Assembly: GCA_034687125.1 (NCBI GenBank)
Contig: JAQGBZ010000010.1
Span: 248,001-312,000 of the forward strand
DNA: 64,000 nucleotides
DNA from: Neelides folsomi
Lineage: Eukaryota > Arthropoda > Collembola > Neelipleona > Neelidae
Direction: 5' to 3'
Position numbers and translations under genes: made by a program. The notes under the pieces were generated by a model. It saw only the letters and a program-made list of their open reading frames with translations, was not told the origin of the DNA and made no database searches. Shown here one piece after another: positions 18,088 through 33,563 of this stretch (its first letter is position 1; each line of letters starts with the position of its first letter).

Positions 18088-18128
18088 CATAAAACATTCC
18101 ATATAAAACATTCCATATAAAACATTTC
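18088..18128. repeat. 14-bp tandem repeat, about three copies
   Basis: The unit ATATAAAACATTCC recurs head to tail: a partial first copy, a full copy, then a copy ending in TTT. It lies about 150 bases past the E75 poly(A) signal. It is probably a minor replication-slippage repeat. Confidence 0.75.
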
Positions 18129-20575
18129 CTTCGGACCCACTCAATTGCTTCATCGGCGTTCATAGTGGAGAAGAGCAATTCACAAAGTTTATTATTGCGA
18201 ATTTAATATTCGTTGCGAATTTGCGAACCATAGCTGAGCAATTAAGTTTTAATGCATTTATAATATTATTGCAATATGAACAATTACATGAGGTAGGTGC
18301 ATGTAGGATAAAATAGGAAATGGTTGGAGGAAATTTGAAGTTTGTGAGAAGGACAAAGCGTGTAGTGTGGATGATGGGTGATGCGAAAGGAGCAGGCAAC
18401 GACCTTCCTCAAACTTCCCATCCCTCTCGAGCCACACACTTCCTTATCACCTCCAACTCCTCTATCTCAATCTTATTAGCCCTCAATCTGAGAGAATTGG
18501 AAGAATGGCACATTTTATAACAAAATAATAAAATGAAGAGAGTGAAGATAGTCGATGATAAGGAAATGGTCTACACATATGATTTAACACGTTATTCCTT
18601 TGTTCTCTCCTCAAATCCCATCACTTCAGCCATAATTACCTAATGATGATTCACGTCTTTGTGTGTTCTGTGAAGAACAGGCAGTTTGCTCTCCCCGGTT
18701 CTCTGCACAATTGAGTGTTGGTCGTGGAGGTTTAAGACAACACTTTGTGTTCAACCGTACAAATGGACGATGAGTCATTTCAACTTGCACCCAATTTCTC
18801 TCCGCAGCAGTCTCTCAATAATGATGTGCTCAGGGACTAAAGAAACGCATGTTGGATGGGATTGTTTAGTGAATAAGCCATTTCTGCAAACAGTGAGGAA
18901 TAAAAGTAGAAATATTACTCAATAACAAAATTCATTCCACATAATGAATATTTACATGTGCTGAAAAGCCTCAACTCTCGACTTCTTGTTCCAGTTTCAC
19001 ATTCGAGTTGAATTACAAGTTTGGACTCATAAAAACCGTTTGTATTTTTCTTTAATGGAACAGACTCTAAGTATTACATGACATTACCTATAGCCTATAA
19101 TATGCATTGGATTTATTTTATTTTATTTCGAATTAAGGCAAAGAGGAAGAGTAGGGGAAGTTTAATAGGTAAATATGAACCTCGACTTTGGATATTTATA
19201 AAAGTGTAGCAAGTGTTCGTCTGACTGACTGAGTCAGCCATTTAAGTAGACTTAAAATAAATTTATGGGCCAGTATAAACAGGAAGGAATTGGGGAAATT
19301 TGAGGGCGAACCCTTTCAAAATTAAAGTCCTCACATATCCTAATTCTTCATACCGTACTCAGCCTACCTGTCTTTGTCTTATGTCTTACAGGACTTGTAC
19401 TTACATGCTATATGGTTCGTACTTTCCACTTTTCCACATGCACTTTACAACTTAAATTCTATTTTATGTTGAGTGTAGTATGTGTGTGCTGATGTGTCCT
19501 AAGGATACATGAGTTACATACGAGTATGTACGAGCGTATCTACAGATATATTTCCTAGCATGAGGCTTCACTTGACCTGGAGTTACCTTCGTCTCAAATT
19601 GTTCATTTTTATTTTCATAAAGTACCGTTTCCCTTCCTATTATTATGGCTTTTTACTCCCTTTCCACTCTCGGTTCCCCTTTCCCACACATCTCACCAGA
19701 TGAACGCTATGCTCCTCCTCGATCCAATTCAATGGAGAAAAAAGTGAAGTGAAAGTTGAGGTTACATTTGAAGCCTTTTCAAAGCCAAGGGTTAAATTCC
19801 TCCATACGCCCAATTCCTCAGTACAGTTCATTCCCTCTGGAAGTGATAAAGAACAGCTTGGAGTCTTCTTTTTAAACCCTCCCAGACGCTGAACTACTTT
19901 TCTAATAAATTAGTTGAACTTAAAAACAATACAATGGGTTACAGTCATTTGGGATCAAGTTAGGAACAGTTCCACGCTTCCGCAATTATTATTACTCATC
20001 ATATTGCATTTCATTCAATTGCATCCCATTCGTCCTACTCACAACCACTCAAAAGTCCTGTTTTTAATCCTCGACTTAATTGAATCCAATTACTCGACCG
20101 GCAATGGTAAATTTCATTACTTACATCATAGAACGCAATTCTCTCGGATAATTAAATAAGTGTTAAAATAAATAGCATTATTTAACCAGAGGTGCCAATA
20201 AGCTTCATGGTCACCAGATATGCTTAAAATGAATCACGCGAGGATAATAAGATGAGATGGTGTTAGGTTAAGCTTTTAGTGAGAAAGGGTTCGTCTTGAG
20301 CATGATGATGGATTCATCAGAATCATCAGATACTAACATGATGATTTCAAAGAAGGAAGTCTGGACTCGTATCAATGTTTTTAATGTGTTCCAAGAAATT
20401 AAATGATCCAATTTTCACTACACTGCCAAAAATAAATAATGTGAGTTGTAACAATTACGTGATAAATGCATACTGCGTACATAGTCTAAATAGAACATCA
20501 ATAATGATGAAAATGAAATAAATAAATATTAGAATAAATTGAATAAATCTCAATTATACATTTCAACATACCTAG

Positions 20576-20595
20576 TATATATATATATATATATA
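20576..20595. repeat. (TA)10 microsatellite
   Basis: A pure run of ten TA dinucleotides in AT-rich intergenic DNA. No other function is suggested by its position. Confidence 0.85.
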
Positions 20596-21979
20596 ATACT
20601 GTATCTTTATCTTTACGTAACAATAATATATTTACCAATAATAAATAAATAACTAGGCAAATACACAATATAAGTAGTTGAACTAAATATTTTTACGTCA
20701 TTTGTCAAAGAAAGCAAAAACAGTACTAAATACAACATCATTAGTTTAGTAAAATAACAACATAAATTATTTAGATCAATTCTGCGTATTAAAGCATTTT
20801 CCAAGAATTGAGAGTTTATTTTATGAATCGTATTTGTACACTGAAGAATATAAACTTCTTTGCAACCCAAATTTAGTTTGTCGAGACAGCAAGGAATTAT
20901 TCTTGAAATTGCGGATGCAGCTGTATGCAAAATACATGTCCATGTGTGCTTTGGTTCGAGCACAAGGATCTTTTTTAACAAAAAAAATTAGAAAAAAAGA
21001 GCGAATGTCTTTGAGGACAAAATAAGGATATGGGTACATAAGAGTAAGAATCTTGTGTAAGGAGAGTCGTAAAGGACGCAAGGCCAGACAGAGGAAGATG
21101 ATTGAGGTTAAATTCCATGAAAAACCTTGGAATGAAAATCAAGCCAAACTCCCCTCTGACTCTTAAAAAGACTTTCGAGGGTGAAGACAAAGGATTGAAA
21201 ATCAGAGTTAACTAATACGTGACTCGAATTATCCAGCACCATTTCAAATAAATAAATTAAAGCAAAAATCTGAAATCACTGAATGCATTTTAAACCTATT
21301 GAGAAATTGAGATTGCATTTTCTTATAACCTCCTTTTCTCATTCTATCAACATCTTCTCTAGTGACATGTCTATTATCGCTATCACACTATATAAATGAA
21401 GGCTCGAATCGAATGTTTTTATTTACTTATAATGGTAAGATAAATGGGATCAGTAGGTAATGATAGGAAACTCTTTATATATGATTTATCGAGGTTAAAA
21501 AATCACACCGCCATGAACATTATCTAAATTATCAATGCATCGATTGTCATATTCCTAAATTCATATACGATGTGTGGCTTGAGTGTGTATTTAAAAAGAA
21601 AAGTTAAGATCGTCCTTAAGCCGACTGGCGCTTATTCTTTCAGACTCCCAAAGGAGTCAGAGACTTGGAGCCAGGAGCCAAAGAACAAGCAAGGGGTGAA
21701 TTGCTTTATCACATCACAAACCAAGAAGTGCTTGTGTTGTTGGATAAAAGTTCTCTGGGCCATCTATTTCTTTCTCCCAACGTGGTGGGTTGAACAAGTG
21801 AAGGGGAATCGTCGAGAGGAAGTGTTGAAGCCGGATATTGAGAAATATCATTATTCGCTAAATTCATTTGAGAGTAAATAAATGAAAACTGCGATTTCAC
21901 TTTAGGAATATTTACATAATCCATCGGCCCCATTTTAAAATGCATCGGGAAATAAATTTAATAGAATAATTTTTGGAGG

Positions 21980-25800
<3,821 letters not shown>

Positions 25801-25803
25801 AGA

Positions 25804-25809
25804 AATAAA
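25804..25809 (+). terminator. Poly(A) signal of Su(dx)
   Basis: AATAAA begins only four bases after the TGA stop of the ligase gene. If used, the 3' UTR would be about 25-35 bases, which fits the very tight spacing to the convergent Arl8 gene. Confidence 0.55.
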
Positions 25810-25847
25810 GCACTATATTTTTATTTTACACACATACTTTGGAAAGT

Positions 25848-25853
25848 TTTATT
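25848..25853 (-). terminator. Poly(A) signal of Arl8
   Basis: Read on the minus strand this is AATAAA, 21 bases after the Arl8 stop codon (25877-25875). Cleavage 10-30 bases further would fall close to or within the 3' end of the Su(dx) transcript. Confidence 0.55.
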
Positions 25854-25874
25854 GATTAGATGACGAGAAAAGTC

Positions 25875-27047
25875 TTATTTGTATGATTTGGAATGGTCAA
25901 TGAGCCACTGAAGAGTTATGTCAATGTTGTCTCTTTCCTTGCACGAGATCGAATAGCAACAGATCTCCCGGTCTTGGATTACATCCAAGTTCCTTCACAT
26001 AGAACACACAAACGTTAATCCCTAACCGCTCATATCTCCGAATTTAAATTAATTTAATATTAAATGTCTTACATTCGTTGGATCAGTCCGTTTTCGTCCA
26101 ACGCTCCCGGCAGATCTCTTTTGTTCCCCAAAACGAGAACAGGTATGCCCTGGAGAATCAATTTTGTTTACATTACATACATTTACAGATTTTACATTCA
26201 ATTCCAAATAAATTCCTTTGTTTTATAAAATGCCAATTAACCTGTAGTTGAGGTTTTTCTAGCAAGTTGTGCAGCTCGTTCCGACTTGCTTCAATCTTTT
26301 CTCCATCCGCAGCATCGACCATATACACAATTGCATTAACCCCACGACAATACCTGAAAATTAAAAAAAACATTAATAACTACTACATGTTTTATTATTT
26401 AATTTTAAATTAGATCCGTTTATAACATCAACTTTCCATTTTAAATAAGAGATTGTAAGTTAAGATAAATATCTGGCTATCCCTTATCAGCTATGGTTGG
26501 CTGATGTAAAAATAAATAGTGAACTTTCCTCGTAGGTAAATACTGAGAACTTCATTTTCATAAATTATTTAAAAGCTTCAATTCAACATTCTAAATTCTT
26601 TTTCACTTTTTACATTAAACATTCCTCTTTAAATTTAAGAGTTTGATGAAATCAAGAAGTAGAGAAAGATGAGTTAACTCAAGAGTGATGAAATAATGAT
26701 TCGATAATAAGTTTATTTACCTTTCCCACATAGTTCTAAACCGAGGTTGTCCGCCGATATCCCAAACTTTGATCGTGACATTCCCTTTGGTAATCTTCCT
26801 CATGTTGAACCCAACGGTCGGGATCATGTCTTCACTGAACTGTCCAGACTATAAACCAATGACATTTATTAATAATATAATTGTTGAATATAAATTATAA
26901 TAAAATTGATTGACTTTGACGTACAGCAATGACATTAACGAAGGTTGTTTTTCCTGAATATTGGAGTCCAACTAGAGTGAGTTCCATCTCCTCTTTCCAG
27001 AAAAGGGACTTGATCCAGTCAAGGACCCTGTTGATGAGGGCCAACAT
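25875..27047 (-). CDS. Arl8: ARF-like GTPase Arl8
   Basis: Five exons on the minus strand (27047-26925, 26848-26721, 26353-26242, 26149-26073, 25992-25875) join in phase to 185 aa; the vertebrate protein has 186. The start [20 protein letters not shown] is the Arl8 N-terminal amphipathic helix used for membrane binding. G1 is GLQYSGKTT (Thr34), G3 is WDIGGQ (Gln75), G4 is NKRD (Asn130) and G5 is SCK. Arl8 sits on lysosomes, recruits kinesin-1 through SKIP/PLEKHM2 and recruits the HOPS tether, and also moves synaptic vesicle precursors. An in-frame ATG lies 35 codons upstream, but family length supports the internal start. The gene converges on Su(dx) with 74 bp between stop codons. Apart from the missing residue near the end, nothing is unusual. 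Confidence 0.96.
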
Positions 27048-27670
27048 GATTATCGGTGATCTGACTGACCTCAAAGTCCCCACATGGACTTTTATTCTTC
27101 GGAAGGTTACAGGAGTAGAGTGAGAAAGAAGAGAGTGGGTTGGGAGTTCCAAGATGGCTCTCCCCTCAACATCCCCCGGAACTCATCTCGTTAATAGACT
27201 TCTCGGATCCACACCGAATCCGAACACGTCAGAAATAAACGGCAGTAGCCAATTACATTAGTACGACAATTTATCGCAATTTCAATCTACGTATTCTTTA
27301 TCATCGACATCCACTAGACCACTCAAATGCTTTATTATATTTCTTATAATGCATTAATGTAAAAACTAATAAAAACGCACTTGGCCCATATTTGGATTCA
27401 GATGCTGGAATGGAAGGTTAATGAAATAATTTAGTAATTGAAGGTCAATTGTTTATGTTAGGAAGCTCATTGGGAAGCATAGTTTTTGCAATCTCTGCAA
27501 TTTTAAGCTTTATTGACATCTTTGTTTATTGCTTCGTTTATTTGATTCACTCTTGTTTTACATTACATTGGGGTGAAGAAACGTTAAATGATGCAAACTA
27601 CTTGTATCTTTATTACATCATTATTTTAATTATTATTATTAAATGTTTAATTATGAAATTTATGTACTAA
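27048..27670. other. Intergenic, Arl8 promoter side
   Basis: About 620 bases holding the 5' flank of Arl8 and AT-rich sequence up to the transposon. A 73-codon hydrophobic ORF at 27449-27670 on the plus strand is AT-rich and is not supported as a gene. Confidence 0.45.
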
Positions 27671-27857
27671 CAAGGAAACCTATTTATATGTAAGTCGCGT
27701 ACAGACTTTAGGGGTATTGGACAATTAAGACCATAATTAGTAATGATGAAATCTAGAGAAATTTGTAAGTAGAAATCAAAGATCAAATTTTGAGGAAACC
27801 CTTTGTGAAGTTGAAAATCGCATGTTAAATCGCCTTTGATTTTTGGGAAATTGAAAG
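27671..27857 (+). repeat. Left terminal inverted repeat of the transposon
   Basis: Starts CAAGGAAACC and contains GACTTTAGGGGTATTGGAC. It matches the reverse complement of the right end over its whole length, with a deletion relative to the right arm near its inner third. The inner limit is approximate. Confidence 0.85.
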
Positions 27858-28195
27858 AAAATTTTTTTTAATTACCAAAATAATGTTCTATTAATCACAA
27901 ATAATAATTAGAAATAATTTTAACTATATTATAAGATTTGTTACATATATAAAAATTGAAGAAATTGTGTAAATTTAAATAATAAATATGGTAATAACAT
28001 AAATTAAGATTTTTATACTTATTTAATTGAATAATTATGTATAAAATCATTCTTCTTGTTCAAATCCCTGTTTAAATTAAATCTTATATTTCATTTGACT
28101 TGTTTCACTAAAAATAATTTTTTGATTATTACATTTTTATTCTTTAAAATATTTTCGATAAAAATTATATAGTTTCTTATTTAATTTTAAAATTT

Positions 28196-30194
28196 TTACC
28201 TTTCATAGTGCATATGGTACTCTTCAAAAAGGTGAATGATGCAAAGAGAATTGTCACAATGACTACATTTTAACAATGGAGATCCTTGACAGTTTTCTGA
28301 CTTACAGGTATCGGACAAATTATTAAAGCAGATTTCAATCATGCCGTCAAACATTTCTTTTTCTTGATATCCAGTTTTAGCCCAAGCATACCGGATCATA
28401 GGGATGAATTTAATTGAAGTCAATTGATTATGAATAAGCGAATGAATTTTAATTATGTTATCTCTTAGACGTAAATTAATTGGAATACCATCTAAATTAA
28501 TTCTTTCTCCATTTTTTTCATAATTTTATATTGCCGAAAAAAATACACCTAACGGTTGAATGTCTGAAGTAGTTTTTGAAGGAATTTCTAATTTTTCGCA
28601 TTTATTCTTGACTTTTTCAAACAACGATTTGCCTTTGTGACCATTCCAAGAATCAACCAGTAATAGGCATTTTGCCTCAATGTTAGGTTCAAGGCAATTT
28701 TCAATCTAATTTTTCATCATTTTCTTGTCCATTTTACCCGATTTACTGGCTTTTTAAATGATTAAATAAGTGTATTTTTTATTACGTTGCTTTAAATATA
28801 TTTTTTTGCACTGTTGGTCCAAATTTCTCATCTTTTTCTTGTAAACACAATAACATCGGCGACAATAATTTTCCGGCTTTACTTATAATAGGCATAATCG
28901 TATAAGAATGTGTGTGTGAAGATTGGGAATTAATTTTTGAGGTAGATGATTTTTTCCCTTTATGTGAGAGCGTTTTATGACCCACAAGTTCATAAGAAAA
29001 TCCACTTTGATCGGCATTAAAGATTTGATTGTCATTATAAAATGACGTTCTTTCATTGACCAAGGACACAAAGTTTGCCGATTTTTGCTCAATGTTGGAA
29101 ATAGTTCCAAGGTCCTTTGAAGCAACGTATTTTGTGATTTTTCGGGCAACAATTTTATTTTTAAGTTAAATAATAAAATAATAAAAAGCCAATTCTTCGA
29201 CTTTCTTTTTCTTTGACGCATTGATTGAACTCATGGTGTTTCTCTTCGATGAAAAAATTGGGATTTGATCTCCATTTGATTTTTGGACTAAAGTTGATAA
29301 CTTGGGGATTTTCACGTCAATCGGGCAAAGAACTGATGATTGTAGATTGAGGTCAAGTAATTCATGAATGGACTCAGAAGCAGATTTTTTAACACACTCA
29401 ATGCATGTTGAAGAATCACTTGAATTTGAAAATGAAGACCAACGTGAATTTGAATTTGAATATGAAGAATTTGACGATGAAGAGAGAATTCAAGAAAGTT
29501 GCTCTCAGGAATGGGAATTAATGGAAATCGGACGAAATTATTTTTTTTATTTGAGTCAAATCAATTTTTTCATTTTCTTTAATTCGATCAAATTAGATTT
29601 TCTTATGAACTTGCGGATCATAGAACGCTCTCACATAAAGGGGAAAAATCAACCCATGTTTCATTCGCAAAAAATTCAATTCTTTGGAAGCCATTTTACC
29701 CCACCTTCTTATATCGAAATCATGAATGCTTAATTTTAATAATCTAGCTTCGATAAACTTTTCGCGAACAATTTTTTCCACTTTAATCATTTTCTCTTTT
29801 TTCGTGCCATTTTTCAATAAATATTTGCGAAATCTCTTTATGTATTTTTTTATGGACTGGTAATTTTGGGGTACCTTGCTTTTGTACGTTCAAACTTATT
29901 TTTCTTCAGGCTATTGTAGAATTCACTCAAGTTTTTAATAAGTTCGATGTCGAAATAATTTCGTCCGATTTCCAATAATTCCCATTCCTGAGAGTAACTT
30001 TCTTGAATTCTCTCTTCATCGTGAAATTCTCCATATTCAAATTCAAATTCACATTGATCCTCATTTTCAAATTCAAGCGATTCTTCAACATGCATTTCGG
30101 AGCACATTTGGATAAAAATTTTATAAATTTCATCAGAAATTTTAATTTTGTCTTCAGTAGGCAGAAGATAAAATATTATTTTTAATTTTATCAA
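28196..30194 (-). pseudogene. Broken DDE transposase of the transposon
   Basis: Minus strand. 30194-29850 encodes an acidic N-terminal part (EESLEFENEDQ...; 114 codons). Further on, the helix-turn-helix-like stretch RRWGKMASKELNF lies near 29700-29660. The catalytic region includes FNADQSGFSYEL (first Asp) near 29000, SHTHSYTIMPIISKAGKLL, and LLLVDSWNGHKG (second Asp) near 28640. A cysteine-rich end (CKSEN...CSHCDNSLC...HLFEEYH) is at 28196-28320. The frame is broken by a frameshift after FKAT at about 28780, a TAG at MKN*IENC near 28705, and a TAA near 28520. A foreign-orientation segment (about 29400-29655) also separates the two halves. It cannot make a full transposase. The class assignment beyond DDE/pogo-like is uncertain. 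Confidence 0.75.
29401..29655 (+). repeat. Inverted duplicate of transposase pieces inside the element
   Basis: Plus strand 29401-29544 repeats the acidic N-terminal code found on the minus strand at 30095-29952, with about 8 mismatches in 144 bases. It is followed at about 29585-29650 by a plus-strand copy of the DDE first-Asp region (FSYELADHRTLSHKGEKS), whose minus-strand partner is at about 28945-29012. The inverted piece therefore joins N-terminal and DDE sequence directly, without the DNA-binding part between them, like a deletion derivative placed backwards inside its relative. Confidence 0.8.
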
Positions 30195-30239
30195 AAATTA
30201 GACTAATATCTGTTAGTATATTTTATTTAAACTTCATTT

Positions 30240-30450
30240 GTCAATTTCTCAAAAATCAATAGCGATTTAACATGGGATTTTCAACTTCGCCCAAGGCATG
30301 CATTTTAAAAATCGAATTTTCAAAAATTCCTCAAAATTTAACATTTGATTTCTACAGACAATTTCTAGATTTCATCATTACTAATTATGGTCATAATTGT
30401 CCAATACCCCTAAAGTCTGTACGTGACTTACATATAAGAAGGTTTCCTTG
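30240..30450 (-). repeat. Right terminal inverted repeat of the transposon
   Basis: Reverse complement of the left repeat, ending GGTTTCCTTG. It carries an extra block of about 30-40 bases around 30285-30325 that the left arm lacks. The inner limit is approximate. Confidence 0.85.
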
Positions 30451-32029
30451 AAAGCACACACATTTATTAATTATTAAATGTCTTTCAATATGGTTCATAT
30501 TCTCAAAGTATAATAGAAAATATTTTGACATTTGTACAAGCTTGTGCTGTGTTTAATTTTTAAAGCTAAGAGCATTGATTAGGTTCATGTAAATAACTTT
30601 TTAAATTACTAATATTGACGTAATACATTATATCAATCAATACATAAAAGGAAATATTTCCAAATACTATACTGTGCGTAAAATATTAACTATCCAATGA
30701 TTCATGTAAAAATAATGGCTTATATAATTATAATGAGCTCATTCATTATTCTTTATCATATTTATTAGATGAGCAAGGTCATTAATTCGAATGTTCTAAA
30801 AATGTTTCTGGTTATATAAACAGTGGTTACACTTTTTAATTGTTAGTAATTAATGATAATAAATAATGAGTAATGAACGAACTAAACAATCTGATGAAAT
30901 AATGATCAATAATCAGGATTCAATAATAAATAGTCAGCAAATACCACCTTTATTAAAAATAAAATCCTCCTGTAAGTATGTACATTGTAACAAAACTAAT
31001 AAATAATAATTTTAAAGTAATAACAATCATATAATACTTCCTACATTCCTGCAAAATGTTTTTAAAATACTTTTCATTGCACTCTATAAAGCTGATTTTT
31101 ACATTAATAAATCTTGGCAAGAAAAATTTCAACCATCTTCCCACCAAGTAATTAGAAGAAATAGTGATTTTAGTAAGGCAAGACCATTTCGTAAAAATAA
31201 TACAATATAGTTATTACATACCCAAAAGGATTTCTAATATAAATAATAAACTATGATTGCTAATAATTAAGACACCACATTAAAGTAAACAGCATTGTTT
31301 AAAATTAAAACGTATTAAAGTTAAAAATTACCATTGGTAGAATTAGCACACTAGCGTCACACAACCCGGATTGCAAATTACATCTGAATTCTATCCACCC
31401 AAATCCACCACTTGAAACCCTTGTTCCAAAGTTGAACCAGTAATAAAATTAAAACTATTAAAACTCAACAGTATTCGCAAATCTTGCATATTTCGATTCT
31501 TCGTTCAATCATAAAATAAAGCATACAAAGTGGCACTCAATAAATAAACCTTTTATATTACATTTCGTTAAAAGGCAATATTGCTTCAGAGTGAGACTCT
31601 GTATGGTGTTTATATTACAATTTTAATAAATATAGTATTTATATAAATATTTTAGAAAGATGAGAAATGAAGAAAATAGGATGAATGAGATTGCATAATG
31701 TGAATTGTAAAAGTGATTAGTTGATTAGAGATATTTGGTTATTATATTGATTATACTCACAACATCTTTTACAATATGTAGATCAATTGATATATTGTTC
31801 CTTATAATTAGAATTATTGAAAGAGATAGATTGCTTTAATAGGCGTTTTCAAGTTAAATTGTTCCATATATCATTTAATCGAAAAGCTCACTGATTGCAT
31901 TTACAGGCAGCCAGAGGCCTAAATTTTACGAATCACATAGATAGATAATCATTGTTATTGTTCAAAAGCTCAAGAGGTAACATTATATAAAGATTTGAAA
32001 GATTTAAAAGGCATATTTTTGAGGATTTA
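30451..32029. other. Intergenic, transposon to PEDS1
   Basis: About 1.6 kb of AT-rich DNA with no gene I can support. The right part should contain the 3' UTR of PEDS1. ATTAAA on the minus strand near 31874-31879, about 150 bases past the stop, is a possible weak poly(A) signal. Confidence 0.45.
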
Positions 32030-33563
32030 TCAATCCCGCTTATTGGCCCATTTGAAGTCGTCGTCTCGAGGCAGAGCTCCTGTCCATCGAGTAATAATGG
32101 ACTCCAAAAATGGCCAGAAGCGTATTTTCTCTAATGGACGATTCAACCAACCGGTCGTGATGCAGAAGTAAGTCTCATGGGGAGCGACGTGATGAACTCG
32201 ATGATGCTTTCTTGGAAGGATCAGATGGTACTCTTGGAGCAACGTCACTATCCATGGAAGACCGAAATAAGTGTGGGACCATTTGTGAATCTGTTCAGAA
32301 ATAAATAACCATTTTTCATAACTTTTGTTTTCTTCCTCCCAAAAGGTTCTGTCAATCTCTCGCCACTTCCACCATGGAGGAATATCCATTCCTCTCATGT
32401 TTGTTTGTTGGCAAATTCCTTCCACTCTGAATTCCATTTACAGGATTAGGCCTTCACTATCTAACATTACATGATTAATGCACCATGTCTAAAATAATAA
32501 ATGTGTATTTTTATCACATTACATACTCACGTACAGAATATTTGCAACTTACTTGATTGGTGAGAGCGACGAAAATGGCAAGGAGGTAGAAGTACCATAC
32601 AAGGAGGCCATCCCCCCATCGGAGCGCCAGCGTCCCATAGGAGAGAATGCAAAGCGGCAAGAGGCAGATGGCAAAATTGTCTCCGTTCGTCTCAATGAAG
32701 TCGTGGCGAGTAATTGAGGTTGGATCGATGTGGTGTTCTCGAAATGGTCGAATCAGTGCTTTACCAAGAATGGGAATCTCTACTGAACCCCAAGTGTCAG
32801 CTGCCCAGTGAACCAAACTAAAAGTCCATTAAATTTTTAAAATTAAATTTATGTACTGAACACTTTTGTAATCAAATAATTTGATGTAGCATTAAATAAA
32901 TCAAGAATAAAATTTATGGTACAAAATATAATTATAATTATGAAATTTAAACAATAATTATAAAATTAAAATTATATTATAAAGTAAAGTAAAGAGTGAG
33001 TTTAATTGAAGTAGAATTTTGTGAAATAATTAAAACACTTTTTCCAGTATTTCTTTTCATTCTTGAATGGAAATCAATAAATCCGCGTTCAATAAATTAA
33101 AAAATACCAAAAAATAATTTGTAATAATAAATAATTTACTGGAATTACATTTCGCAATTTTCATAATTATTTTAATGATAAATACCCGCTCATAAAGTCA
33201 GCCGTGAGGATGCCAGCAAGTGCAGAGAGGATAATCTCAAAGTATTGGGACGGATTGAATTTGTATAAAAGTAGGAAGCCATTGAGGGTGAAGAGGCAGG
33301 TTGTCGCTATCACAGAGATCACTTCTTGCACCCGTTTACCTACACATGTCAATTAACAAAATGAAAATGAGCACCCGGAGAAAGCAATTAATTAATTGTG
33401 CAAATATCGGAAAAGGAATCGTACCTTTAGTGTAGAGCTGTTTCAGCTCGAGGGCTCCCCGGTGGTTTGGTCCCCATCGGGGGGCAGAGTCGTCGTTGAA
33501 GTGTTCGTTCCCGTTCGGATCGTCCTCCGGCATTGAATTTCGGAGGAGACTCTTGCCCTCCAT
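32030..33563 (-). CDS. PEDS1: Plasmanylethanolamine desaturase (PEDS1/TMEM189/Kua)
   Basis: Four minus-strand exons (33563-33425, 33339-33186, 32817-32553, 32290-32030) join in phase to 272 aa; human TMEM189 has 270. The enzyme introduces the vinyl-ether double bond that turns plasmanyl into plasmenyl ethanolamine lipids (plasmalogens) in the ER membrane. An acidic soluble N-terminus of about 45 residues precedes hydrophobic segments (VIATTCLFTLNGFLLLY; later WYFYLLAIFVAL). The histidine clusters expected of this di-iron membrane desaturase are present: LVHWAADTWG, FREHHIDP, HKWSHTYFG, RKHHRVHH and APHETYF. All introns are GT-AG. The ubiquitin-conjugating fusion (TMEM189-UBE2V1) seen in vertebrates is not here; Drosophila Kua is also separate. 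The gene points away from the large gene-poor region on its 5' side. Confidence 0.95.

Larger units (their letters stand above)
17938..21979. other. Intergenic, E75 to Su(dx)
   Basis: About 4 kb of AT-rich DNA with no supportable gene on either strand. It contains a three-copy 14-bp tandem repeat near 18.1 kb and a (TA)10 run near 20.6 kb. The last part must include the promoter and 5' UTR of the ubiquitin ligase, for which I see no clear core element. Confidence 0.5.
27671..30450 (-). mobile_element. DNA transposon with long terminal inverted repeats, rearranged inside
   Basis: Inverted repeats bound a 2.78 kb unit: left about 27671-27857, right about 30240-30450. By my reading the outer 87 bases differ at only four places, and both start CAAGGAAACC. 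The right arm is about 30-40 bases longer through an internal indel. Between them lies a broken minus-strand transposase with a DDE-type core and an N-terminal DNA-binding part, resembling the pogo/Tc5/CENP-B side of the Tc1-mariner superfamily. I could not find a clean target-site duplication: the left flank is ...ACTAA and the right is AAAGC. The terminal repeats are well preserved although the coding part is damaged, so this looks like a fairly recent non-autonomous or dying copy. Confidence 0.85.

Noticed and set aside
27037-27152. Longer Arl8 start at the upstream in-frame ATG at 27152
   Set aside because: The family N-terminus MLAL...[11 protein letters not shown] begins at 27047 and gives the normal length; the upstream 35 codons look like leader sequence.
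27449-27670. 73-codon hydrophobic ORF resembling a small membrane protein
   Set aside because: It lies in strongly AT-rich DNA where codons for Ile, Leu, Tyr and Phe arise by chance, runs right to the transposon edge, and has no family resemblance.
29368-29733. 121-codon plus-strand ORF with an acidic N-terminus, as a separate gene
   Set aside because: Its first half duplicates the transposase N-terminal code found inverted at 30095-29952, so it is an internal repeat of the transposon and not an independent gene.
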